NCBI GenBank assembly: GCA_030374735.1
Contig: JASCIV010000920.1
Coordinates: forward strand, 1-10,258
DNA length: 10,258 nucleotides
DNA from: Gracilaria caudata
Lineage: Eukaryota > Rhodophyta > Florideophyceae > Gracilariales > Gracilariaceae
Reading direction: 5' to 3'
Each line of letters opens with the position of its first letter. The first letter of the stretch is position 1. A model generated the notes under the pieces. The model was not told where the DNA came from. It searched no databases and worked only from the letters and a program-made list of their open reading frames with translations. The position numbers and the translations under genes were made by a program. Shown piece by piece: positions 1 through 6,920 of the stretch.

Positions 1-2
1 AT

Positions 3-158
3 GTCATCTATGGTGTTTGGATATTCCGCAGTGGTACGTTTGAGAACACTGGTGATGGCGGCTACATCAACTGGGCGTTCCGAGGTTGTTTTAAACGATA
101 TAAGGGAAAAGTGGCCTTCCGCAAGCACGTGAGGCGAGGCCGCTGTTCCAAAGCCTGA
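3..158 (+). CDS. C-terminal end of an unrecognised protein (partial)
   Basis: An open frame enters from the left edge and runs 51 codons to a TGA at 156-158. Its composition looks like a folded protein end: an aromatic- and glycine-rich stretch (GDGGYINWAFRGCF, about residues 18-31 of the visible part) followed by a basic tail (KRYKGK, RKHVRRGR) ending in CSKA. Frame 1 is also open from base 1 to a TGA at 130-132, but its translation is less protein-like. I do not recognise the family and assign no function. The basic tail could be a nucleic-acid-binding or surface-exposed end, which is only inference. The start lies outside the window. Confidence 0.45.
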   Translation, partial: VIYGVWIFRSGTFENTGDGGYINWAFRGCFKRYKGKVAFRKHVRRGRCSKA

Positions 159-1352
159 GCATCGTTCCGTTTTTGTTGGCCAACAACATCATTTTAACTC
201 AGCAGTATCGATGCCGACTGGTGAAATAGTAAACTAATGCATTTAATTCAGTAAATGAGAGTGATTGCTTCGCTCGAAAACTACCGCCCGTATATGTTGC
301 AGTAAAGTAGTGACCAAATGGGCAAAAAAGATGTGAGGCCAGACTGCAGATGAACGCCGACAACGGTACTTGTGGTGAGCTCCACATAAAACAATTAAGT
401 AGAGAGTATACCAGCATACATGCTGACATTAAAGCTCACATCTTGAACTCAATTGACAGCATCTTGATGGACACCATCTCAGATTTTAGAATTATATCAT
501 GAATTACTAACTTTCTCATTGACGCAAAGGCATCTCACGGAAATATTGTAGCTGTGGTGGAGTGGCTCCATGGTGGCAAAGGATGCCAGCCAAAGCCGAA
601 GTTCTCGTTGCATGCTGCAGAATGCTTTCCCTCCACAGCTCCGACGACAATGAGGCCACGACTTTTCAAAAACATAATCGAAGTGTATTGAGTGAATTGC
701 CTATATATCCGTGTATGGAAGAGATTTCCCGCTTTGTGGGCTTGGTATGCACGAGAGAGAAATGTACAAACCGGTCAGTGTGGACCTAAAATGTTGGGGA
801 TCTATGTGAAAATTTGATGCGCTCCAAAGTGGTAGGCATGCACGAAGGCCGATAAGCCACTCCACCATTTTTGCTACTCGCATGACTGCCAGGTTGGGTA
901 GCCTGCGCAAACTTGGCGAATTGTGCAGCGGTCGCCCGGCCACTGGCGTCTGGAGTACGCATGTATTTTCTGGACCTTCGACAAATGACAGAGTTGGCGG
1001 GCACGCGTTGTGGAAGAGGCGATCGACACTGGGCACTCCGCGCGGCATTGTGCAACGGGAACGCGTTTCCACGTGGGTACTTTACACTGTCAGTGGGCTA
1101 GTGAATCACTACGAATTTGTTTAGATTGTTTCGAATTGCGGGGGACCAATGATTGCAATTCCACCATGCAAGCTGTTTCCCTCTCGAGCCCATCCCGAAT
1201 GAGCTCTGAACTGTACACTCTCACACTCGCGAGCCGGAACAGAGACACCCTTTCACGCGCGAACTCGTGATGGCAGCGACTAACCTGAGCCGAACGCGTG
1301 GGGGTCGAACCCCTTTCAATCTCACCCTCGGCCTTTAACGTCAACACATGTC
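159..1352. other. Intergenic region upstream of the GT61 gene
   Basis: About 1.2 kb without a gene I can support. Several short open frames exist on both strands (for example 562-789 plus and 1090-1347 minus), but none has a recognisable motif and they overlap each other in conflicting frames. The last few hundred bases should hold the promoter of the glycosyltransferase gene. No clear TATA box is visible there, unlike the Cys-rich genes further on. A CCAAT-type sequence is present near 1145. A GGGG-TCGAA-CCCC inverted repeat lies at 1301-1313. Confidence 0.5.
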
Positions 1353-1392
1353 ATGTCTTCAGTTTTCTCCGTCAATGCCCTCGCGCGATTGA
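1348..1392 (+). promoter_or_regulatory. Short upstream ORF overlapping the first GT61 start codon
   Basis: An ATG at 1348 opens a 14-codon frame that ends at TGA 1390-1392. It is out of frame with the ATG at 1353, only 5 bp downstream, and overlaps it. If transcription starts upstream of 1348, scanning ribosomes would meet this ATG first, which would lower use of 1353. The frame stops before a third ATG at 1419, which is in frame with the glycosyltransferase and in a good context (gcaaccATGCG), so reinitiation or leaky scanning could favour 1419. This is read from the sequence only; the transcription start is not visible. Confidence 0.3.
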
Positions 1393-3020
1393 GCTGCTCG
1401 CTCGCCCCTACCGCAACCATGCGTAGTGCGAAACGCTTCCAAGCCCGCCTCAACCTCATGCACCGCCATGTCGTCGTTCAGCATCTGCTGCTCGCCGTCA
1501 TACTTCTCGCCAGCTGTTTCATAGCGCTTCAACACGTTGCAAGCAACGCCCATTCCACCGACGTCTGCCTTCTTCTCGGCACCAATCCCTCCGCTCATGA
1601 TCTATGGCAATTCAGTGCGCGATCCCTTTGTGTCTCGTCCTCCATCTGCTTCGATCCCACCAACCCTGGTGCCTCGCTTCACCACGCCTCCGATCTATCC
1701 CGCACCAAATGCCACATCTACAACCCCGACTTCACGCCATCCTCGCAAACGTTTCCGCCCGTCGCCACAATGAACCGTACGCTGCAAACCTGTCGCAGCT
1801 TCCAGCACCACTTTGTGCACTGCGCGCATGGCACGCACCTCGGACGCGCCATGCCCACTTGTCCTGAGCTGCACCCACTTTTGCCAACCGTTCGAAGTTC
1901 CGCGCAGTGGATAGAAGGCGTTTCGGTGGTTGTGCCCGATTACGCGTTTTCCAGAAACATTTACCATTACGTCAATCCGATAGCCGACCTTGTGCGCACC
2001 GTGGAAAACCTTCCCACGCTGTTGCATCAACAACAAAGCTCGTTCCCGTCTGCCACCAGCAAGGTGAACATTTTGTTTCAGGGAGCGCGAAGTTTTCCTC
2101 TGGCACACGCTTGGAAGCAACAGATCTTGGAACTGATGATAACGCAGCGCATTTTGAACAGGGGTATTGACGTAAACTTGTACTTTATGGAAGACTTTAA
2201 GAGTCAACAGTCGCATGTGTGCTTACGCCACGCCGTTCTGCTTGGGCGTAGGGGCCATTTCAACGTCTGGCCGTTTCCAAACAAAACGGATGTGCCCCTG
2301 CATGGTTTCTCAGTGCCTCTCGATGCTGTCCGCTTTAAGCAGGCCGTGTACGATGGTGTTGGCGTAGATGCGCGTTTGCCACAGTACTCCGAGGCGCAAA
2401 CGGGCTACTCTTTCTCTGAGCCTCCGCCATTCGCACTGGGGTACGCCAGACGTGAAGGGAAACCTGGAAGCGATGGGTACTATCGCGGAGGTGCAATGAG
2501 AAAGTTCTCCGACGAAGACGAAGAGTGGTTTGTGCAAATGTTGAGGAATGAAACAGATGCCTTTGGAGCCAAGTTTATCATCATTCCAGCCAGAAAGAGA
2601 GAAAGTCTAAAGGAGCAGGTACTAGATGTGATTCAAGTCGGGTTTCTGGTTGGCATTCATGGGGCAAACCTGGTTAATGGCTTATTCATGCACCCATTTG
2701 GGGCCTTGATGGAAATCATGCCCAAAAACGCTACCGAAGAATGCTACATTGGTGGTGCAAACTCTGGTCTCAAGTACCTAAGGATGGAAAGTAGTGAGGA
2801 GGTTAGTCTCTTGGACAGCGGATGTCACCCTCGAGACTTTCTGTGCAAAATAGATCCCAGACAGAGAGGCATCAGTATTCGGTTGAGCGAGGACCGGAGA
2901 CGTATCAGACTCATGGTAAGACATGGACTGGAACACCTGCGATTGATAAGAACGAGATTTCCAGATGGAATTCGGGTGGCATACAATTCATCTTCCATGT
3001 ACTATGATGTAAATGATTAG
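1353..3020 (+). CDS. Glycosyltransferase family 61 (GT61), type II membrane protein
   Basis: A single uninterrupted frame of 555 aa. It has a basic N-terminal tail, one hydrophobic membrane anchor (about residues 40-58, rich in L, V, I and A), a Cys- and Pro-rich stem (about 60-185), and then a catalytic region. The diagnostic motif is GIHGANLVNGLFM at 434-446, the G-x-HGA-x-L-x-N-x-x-F pattern of GT61 (plant beta-1,2-xylosyltransferase, arabinosyl/xylosyltransferases and EOGT). An earlier family-like segment is FSRNIYHYVNPIADL at 199-213. Length fits the family (about 500-550 aa). N-glycosylation sequons occur near residues 141, 310, 399, 459 and 545, as expected for a lumenal domain. It probably works in the Golgi or ER, moving a pentose or GlcNAc-type sugar from a nucleotide sugar to a glycan; donor and acceptor cannot be read from sequence. 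The start could instead be Met23 (1419), which keeps the anchor. The last ~300 bp are duplicated in broken form at 6669-6920. Confidence 0.88.
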   Translation: MSSVFSVNALARLSCSLAPTATMRSAKRFQARLNLMHRHVVVQHLLLAVILLASCFIALQHVASNAHSTDVCLLLGTNPSAHDLWQFSARSLCVSSSICFDPTNPGASLHHASDLSRTKCHIYNPDFTPSSQTFPPVATMNRTLQTCRSFQHHFVHCAHGTHLGRAMPTCPELHPLLPTVRSSAQWIEGVSVVVPDYAFSRNIYHYVNPIADLVRTVENLPTLLHQQQSSFPSATSKVNILFQGARSFPLAHAWKQQILELMITQRILNRGIDVNLYFMEDFKSQQSHVCLRHAVLLGRRGHFNVWPFPNKTDVPLHGFSVPLDAVRFKQAVYDGVGVDARLPQYSEAQTGYSFSEPPPFALGYARREGKPGSDGYYRGGAMRKFSDEDEEWFVQMLRNETDAFGAKFIIIPARKRESLKEQVLDVIQVGFLVGIHGANLVNGLFMHPFGALMEIMPKNATEECYIGGANSGLKYLRMESSEEVSLLDSGCHPRDFLCKIDPRQRGISIRLSEDRRRIRLMVRHGLEHLRLIRTRFPDGIRVAYNSSSMYYDVND

Positions 3021-4492
3021 TACCGTTTCGCATAAGCTTTCGAAAGCCGGATCTCACACGCAGTATTCCAAGCTCAGAACGTCTTCAGTACAACATTAAT
3101 ATTAAAACTGTGAATCATTCTTTCGGAAGGTCGTGTATGTACAACAGACTTTGCAAAGGAAATGGTGAGATGTTTCGCTCTCGTCCCTTGACGGTCTATT
3201 GGTCAACGACAGACTTTTGGAAGGATTGTGGACATGAACGACCAAAGGCAGTGAATAATGGAAGTGATCCATAGCATAGACAGCGGTGGCGCAACCACAG
3301 AAATCCGATGAGGAAGAAGGGGATCCTCAATGCCCAATTATCGAGCCCCAAAAAGAGTTTCGAAGACCCCTCCGACCGTCTTGAGACTACAATTCGTGTC
3401 TCTTCCTATAATCCCAACACGAATACAATCATTCGTCTCCCGAATCTGTTCAAAATTCGTAAATTAAAAGAAAGGAAGCTGAAATTTTTTATATATGAAA
3501 TATTTTTCTATTTGTCTTTTATTAAATCTACGATTCGTTTGTAACGGATTTTACATTGTTGAGAGGGTCGCGGCTCTATCAATATAACCTAGATGAATAG
3601 AATTCTCGACAGACGGAGTCGTGAAGGAAAAAGATGCAGCTCCTACGTGAGATGGGCTGTGATTTCGAACGCAAGTTCCCCAAATCTAAGCAATTTTTAC
3701 ATTCATGCATACAACTATGAAGAGTAATGAGGCTGATCGACAATTAAAACATAAAATATAATTGGTGATGCGACCTGTGACTCCAGTTGAGATTCTTTTG
3801 GGACGGTAGGGATAGGGTTTTTTCGCTCTAACAGCTCTCCACATCGTGGAATCCACCAGTCGCGTTAGAAACTCAAACCGGGCACGGGACAAGCTCATGC
3901 TGTGTCATCAAGAGCGGAAAGAACAACCAATTCAAGCTTGATTAGGACTAAAACAATCGAGACCTCTCAGATATTGGTGCTATGCTGTAGTGCGAGGGTT
4001 GCCAACAACCCTCGGGCAGTCTTCTTGTGTGTAACACCAATCGCTATCCAATGACATATGCCATGGATTTCAAAAGCCACTTGGATTGGTACATGCAAAA
4101 CTAATAAGAACAAATCTCAAACTTGGAACGGGGGAAAAGTACGAGACGTCTTTGGACAGGTCAGCATTTGTTGGATTCTTCCCGTGGAGGAAAGGAAATC
4201 TGAGTAAACAAGAAAAGGTGGCGAAAAGCTAAAAGTAGCACTTTGATAATATCAGCGAATCGCGGGTCGAGAAAAGAGCAACATATGAAATGTTACCGAT
4301 AGTTTGTTTCAGAACAGCTCCACGGAATCTTGTTCTACGCTAATGGTATATCTCGTTGCCCTCTCAATGAATCTTGTGACACCTTTGGAATATTTTGTTC
4401 ATGAGTTGAAAAGGAAGCTTCTGGGATCAGTTCAGAAGCATTGAAGAGGTGCAGATTTGAAACGCGCCCACTCGAACAAGTAGCGCGAAGAG
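3021..4492. other. Duplicated non-coding spacer, unit 1
   Basis: Holds the 3' flank of the GT61 gene and the upstream region of the first Cys-rich gene. It aligns by eye with 6921-8210 in many blocks, such as the segments around 3120, 3240, 3550-3655, 3880-4190 and 4330-4490. An AT-rich stretch lies at 3480-3540. No intact gene is evident. Around 4050-4110 one frame reads DFKSHLDWYMQN, and the matching place in unit 2 reads DFKSDLDWYMER, so a decayed gene may have existed here. The surrounding frames carry stops and indels in both copies. Confidence 0.55.
3993..4014. repeat. Perfect 9-bp inverted repeat with 4-nt loop (hairpin), unit 1
   Basis: CGAGGGTTG, loop CCAA, CAACCCTCG: a GC-rich perfect stem. 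The same 22 bases recur unchanged in unit 2 at 7689-7710 although the flanks have diverged. Each lies about 600 bp before the ATG of a Cys-rich gene. It could be a palindromic protein-binding site or an RNA hairpin; the sequence does not decide. Confidence 0.6.
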
Positions 4493-4500
4493 TATAAGAG
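4493..4500 (+). promoter_or_regulatory. TATA box of the first Cys-rich gene
   Basis: TATAAGAG within a conserved GAAGAGTATAAGAGC context, 112 bp before the ATG at 4605. The second Cys-rich gene has the same element at exactly the same distance (8211 to 8323). Conservation of sequence and spacing supports a core promoter and a 5' leader of roughly 80 nt. Confidence 0.6.
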
Positions 4501-4604
4501 CGCATTCATCCGATCGGCGTCGCGGAAGTCGACATCTTTCCCTTATCGCACACACCAACCAGTAACAAGTTCAAGTGTTCTTCAGATCCGCATCACTGGT
4601 CAAC

Positions 4605-5006
4605 ATGAAGATTTCGGCAATGCTCTTCGTGCTCGGAGCCTTTTTCATTTCATTTGGGGCGTCAGTGACTGTGATTGAGAAAGAAGGAGTTGGAAAACTT
4701 ACCGAGAAGAATGAGGTACCGTCTTCCCAAAGAATCGCAACTGGGTCTGCAGTGAATGAAAAGCAGAAGGTGAAGAAAGACAAGAAGCCCAGCTTGATGG
4801 GAGCCGACAAACAAGTCAACTCTCCGTGTACGTATGGATATTGTGGTCACTCGTATCCGTGCTGCGAAGGTTATGTGTGTGGTCCCGATGTTTACTGCAT
4901 CCCAGATTGTGAGAACAGGACGTGTCCAGTCCATCCTGATTCATGCTGCGAAGGCTACTTCTGCAACGACCTCTACATTTGTGAGAAGATTTGCACCAGA
5001 GGGTAA
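4605..5006 (+). CDS. Secreted Cys-rich knottin-like repeat protein, truncated copy
   Basis: A frame of 133 aa related along its whole length to the intact protein at 8323-8886. It has a hydrophobic signal peptide (about residues 1-20), a charged Lys/Glu-rich pro-region (about 21-70), and then six-cysteine repeats of the form C-x4-C-x5/6-CC-x4-C-x5-C. Two repeats are complete and one cysteine of the third is reached before TAA at 5004-5006. The stop comes from extra bases relative to the paralogue: an A near 5005 and a G near 5013. The rest of the homology continues in another frame to 5170. The start is chosen at 4605 because it matches the paralogue's ATG and begins the signal peptide. It may be a real short two-repeat protein, a recent pseudogene, or an artefact of base-calling. 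Confidence 0.7.
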   Translation: MKISAMLFVLGAFFISFGASVTVIEKEGVGKLTEKNEVPSSQRIATGSAVNEKQKVKKDKKPSLMGADKQVNSPCTYGYCGHSYPCCEGYVCGPDVYCIPDCENRTCPVHPDSCCEGYFCNDLYICEKICTRG

Positions 5007-5170
5007 TTGCGGGTGACGGGATGCCATGCTGTACTGGCTGGGGTTGCGACGGGAACTATTGCTATGAATGTTGGGTTGACAAATGTGACAGTCATACCGA
5101 ATGCTGCACTGGGTATACCTGCGTCACGTATAAGCCGGGTAAGGACGAGGGAATTTGTCTACGCACGTAG
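5007..5170 (+). pseudogene. Out-of-frame remnant of Cys-rich repeats 3 and 4
   Basis: After the early stop, the DNA still matches the part of the intact paralogue that codes for its third and fourth repeats. Two single-base insertions close together shift the frame by +2. Beyond them a continuous frame runs to TAG at 5168-5170, near the paralogue's stop. Every cysteine codon of repeats 3 and 4 is still present in it, which suggests the break is recent or not real. A spliced reading looks unlikely, because the conserved sequence continues straight through the break. Confidence 0.65.
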
Positions 5171-5258
5171 ACGATGCTCGTCGAGGTGGCCTTGGATATG
5201 CGGCGATGCTAAGCTTATTACTGTAGTGTAGTGTGTATTGCGGTTCGTTATAGTGAAC

Positions 5259-5263
5259 GAAGC
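5259..5263. repeat. Target-site duplication, left (GAAGC)
   Basis: GAAGC directly precedes the TG of the left LTR and recurs directly after the CA of the right LTR at 6406-6410. A 5-bp duplication is usual for LTR retrotransposons. The pre-insertion sequence (gtgaacgaagc then atatgcgtttta) matches unit 2 around 8970-8990 (gtgaacgatgcttctgcgtttta). Confidence 0.85.
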
Positions 5264-5532
5264 TGTGCCAACTCACGGCCAAAAGAGAAGATACGGCACC
5301 AAGAAACTGAGGGTCAGATGGCTTCGTGCCCTCTCTGACCCCTTCACTGATTGCGAATCGCCGCAATCAGGTGCCTTTATAGTAACTAAACATGCTACCA
5401 TCTAGGTCTTAGCTCTTCTAATTAAACACGGAGCGTTGTCCAGCTCCCTAAACTGGTTCCAATTAAGCCAGTGTTCAGCCTGTAGCACTGTTCGTCTTCG
5501 AATTAAAGCGTTCCACGCTCTCATTCGCCACA
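5264..5532 (-). repeat. Left long terminal repeat (3' LTR of the minus-strand element)
   Basis: 269 bp, TG...CA ends, offset 873 bp from the right copy. I found no difference between the two copies when reading them side by side, so the insertion should be young. It contains the same TATA element (5374-5382) and hairpin (5347-5370) as the right copy. Confidence 0.88.
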
Positions 5533-5824
5533 GTGCCCAATGAACTCGACAGACTTGCAAGCAATCCAGCTGCAACAAATGTCTGGTTCATTTCAGAAAA
5601 GATATGAGCGTGGAGTAGTTCATAGTTTCGGCACTTCTTCCACCAGTCTGCTTCACCATGCAAACTAGGTCATGCACTACAAACTCTACTGTCTTCCAAG
5701 ACAATCTCCAATTCAGCTCTGCATAACGATGTCATTGTGTAAGTCTCCAGACACACAGCGCTACTGTCCCCAAGACCATAGACATTTCTGGCTATCACTA
5801 GATCATAAACGAAATCCAAATGAC

Positions 5825-6086
5825 TTATGCATCTGCTTGTTCGTTCACCTCCGATGATTTTTTCTTCTTGGCTTCCTCACGCATGCGATCCCAGATTTTC
5901 TTCCGATCCTCTGGCGATGTCCGAGGACAATCCTTCAAGAGGTGCTCCTCATTCGGGCACGTCTCCGTATTCCAACAAAAACAATGCGATAGAGGGAACA
6001 TCAATATTTTCCAACAATGGTGCTTCAAGTCCGACGATAGTACTCTGCGGAACAGTCTTCGGTGTAGTGTCTCCAACCTCTGCCAT
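5825..6086 (-). pseudogene. Internally deleted gag remnant with partial zinc knuckle
   Basis: Two frames on the minus strand look like the two ends of a retrotransposon Gag. The first starts at ATG 6086 and gives 45 aa, including APLLENIDVPSIALFLLEY, similar in style to Gag N-termini, before a stop at 5949. The second, overlapping frame ends at 5825. It contains CPNEEHLLKDC, the C-x4-H-x4-C half of a CCHC zinc knuckle, then a charged lysine-rich tail (EEAKKKK). The simplest reading is a deletion that joined the start of gag to its end out of frame, near a TGTTGGAATAC sequence where the two frames overlap. The nucleic-acid-binding role is known for CCHC knuckles; function here is unlikely. Confidence 0.6.
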
Positions 6087-6219
6087 GGCGCTATTCGTTC
6101 TCAATGGACGCGAATCGATATCGCGAAAGTTATAACTGTGCCAACTCACGGCCAAAAGAGAAGATACGGCACCAAGAAACTGAGGGTCAGATGGCTTCGT
6201 GCCCTCTCTGACCCCTTCA

Positions 6220-6243
6220 CTGATTGCGAATCGCCGCAATCAG
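6220..6243 (-). repeat. Hairpin in the LTR, just downstream of its TATA box
   Basis: On the minus strand CTGATTGCG, loop GCGATT, CGCAATCAG: a perfect 9-bp stem beginning a few bases after the TATA element. In the RNA it would lie close to the expected start of transcription (R region). The same hairpin is at 5347-5370 in the other LTR. A role in strand transfer, packaging or 3'-end formation is possible but is inference. Confidence 0.5.
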
Positions 6244-6246
6244 GTG

Positions 6247-6255
6247 CCTTTATAG
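6247..6255 (-). promoter_or_regulatory. LTR TATA box (minus strand)
   Basis: The minus strand reads CTATAAAGG inside the 5' LTR, a good TATA-box match about 110 bp before the LTR's inner end. Its place in the LTR and its direction towards the gag remnant support the minus orientation of the element. Confidence 0.55.
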
Positions 6256-6405
6256 TAACTAAACATGCTACCATCTAGGTCTTAGCTCTTCTAATTAAAC
6301 ACGGAGCGTTGTCCAGCTCCCTAAACTGGTTCCAATTAAGCCAGTGTTCAGCCTGTAGCACTGTTCGTCTTCGAATTAAAGCGTTCCACGCTCTCATTCG
6401 CCACA

Positions 6406-6410
6406 GAAGC
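6406..6410. repeat. Target-site duplication, right (GAAGC)
   Basis: GAAGC directly after the CA end of the right LTR, identical to 5259-5263. Confidence 0.85.
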
Positions 6411-6445
6411 ATATGCGTTTTAGGTGATCTGATCTAATTATAAGA

Positions 6446-6668
6446 AATTTAGTCATGTGTGAGCACAGGCCATGGGTTACGCAAGATCGTTTTGTGCCTT
6501 AAGAGTTAGAGACTTCTGGAGTCCACAGCAACAGCCATGTACGGTAAGACCGTGCGTTCTAGTCGCAGCACTTATGGATCTCTGCCCAAGAGACGGCTTT
6601 GATCCTCCTAAGGGCGGAGAACAATTCTGCTGGACATCGCACATACGCTTTTGCTCAGTCTCCAACAC
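6446..6668. other. Unique spacer between the two duplication units
   Basis: About 220 bp with no match seen elsewhere in the window. It lies between the end of unit 1 homology and the start of the GT61 fragment of unit 2, so it marks the junction of the tandem duplication. Short open frames on both strands are not convincing. I see no element ends here. Confidence 0.45.
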
Positions 6669-6920
6669 ATGGAGATGATGCCTAAAAATGCTACATTGGT
6701 GGTACAAATTCGGGTCTGTAGTACCTGAGGATGGGGAGCAATGAAGAGCATTGGACGTTCTCTGGAAGGTGGATCCCAGACAGAGAGGTATCAGTATTCG
6801 GATGAAACGAGGACCGAAAACATATTTGAAAAAAAGACAGGGTCTGGAACATCTGCGATTGTTCAGAGCAAGATTTCCAGATGGAATTCGAGTAGCATGC
6901 AAGCCATCCTCAATGATTAG
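6669..6920 (+). pseudogene. GT61 glycosyltransferase C-terminal fragment, broken
   Basis: Matches the last ~310 bp of the intact GT61 gene (from 2709 to its TAG), ending with the same AATGATTAG. Several lesions are visible. A 13-bp deletion between two GCTAC repeats shifts the frame near 6690. A codon matching Lys (AAG) in the intact gene is TAG near 6719. About 28 bp net is missing near 6740-6770. There is no catalytic region and no start, so no enzyme is made. It shows that unit 2 was copied from within the gene and never held a whole one. Confidence 0.8.

Larger units (their letters stand above)
5264..6405 (-). mobile_element. Miniature non-autonomous LTR retrotransposon (TRIM / TR-GAG-like)
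   Basis: 1142 bp in all: two 269-bp direct terminal repeats, TG...CA ends, a 5-bp target duplication and a 604-bp interior. The minus orientation rests on a TATA box in the LTR and on gag-like frames on that strand. The interior has a gag N-terminal piece, a partial zinc-knuckle piece in another frame, and a short open frame running into the 3' LTR (about 5533-5675 minus) that I could not identify. No protease, integrase, reverse transcriptase or RNase H is present, so it is a deletion derivative moved by proteins in trans. The primer-binding site is unclear: the first interior bases after the 5' LTR read GTTATAACTTTCGCG on the minus strand. The GTTAT start recalls Copia elements primed by a tRNA cut in the anticodon loop, but this is weak. 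No good polypurine tract is seen next to the other LTR. Confidence 0.88.
6137..6405 (-). repeat. Right long terminal repeat (5' LTR of the minus-strand element)
   Basis: The second 269-bp copy, directly followed by the target duplication at 6406-6410. On the minus strand it is the upstream LTR and should carry the element's promoter. Confidence 0.88.
2709..6445 (+). repeat. Tandem segmental duplication, unit 1 (split by an LTR element)
   Basis: From within the GT61 coding region this stretch is related to 6669-9012 in the same order and orientation: GT61 3' end, non-coding spacer, hairpin, TATA box, Cys-rich gene and 3' flank. The two ATG codons of the Cys-rich genes are 3718 bp apart. Removing the 1147-bp retroelement insertion gives an original period near 2.57 kb. 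Similarity stops near 6445, shortly after the retroelement. About 145 bp near 3668-3812 has no counterpart in unit 2, so one copy gained or lost that block. Boundaries were judged by eye and may be off by tens of bases. Confidence 0.8.

Noticed and set aside
562..789. 75-codon plus-strand ORF
   Set aside because: No motif, signal or family resemblance, conflicting overlapping frames on both strands, and a length expected by chance.
1301..1313. GGGG-TCGAA-CCCC resembling the T-arm of a tRNA
   Set aside because: The loop is 5 nt and lacks the TTCRANY consensus; on the other strand a 7-nt loop fits but the stem does not pair. No acceptor, D-arm or anticodon arm is found around it.
1695..2216. 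173-codon minus-strand ORF inside the GT61 gene
   Set aside because: A shadow of the well-supported plus-strand glycosyltransferase; no features of its own.
3308..3544. 78-codon plus-strand ORF in the unit 1 spacer
   Set aside because: The matching place in unit 2 is frameshifted and ends at other stops, so coding constraint is not supported; its C-terminal half is AT-rich sequence.
5949..6239. 96-codon minus-strand ORF starting inside the LTR
   Set aside because: The first 51 codons are LTR and leader sequence; the same start also heads an unrelated frame in the other LTR. The likely gag start is the ATG at 6086.
5264..6405. Segment read as a simple direct repeat, or a CRISPR-like repeat-spacer pair
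   Set aside because: Only two 269-bp copies, with TG...CA ends, a target duplication and gag traces, which identifies LTRs.
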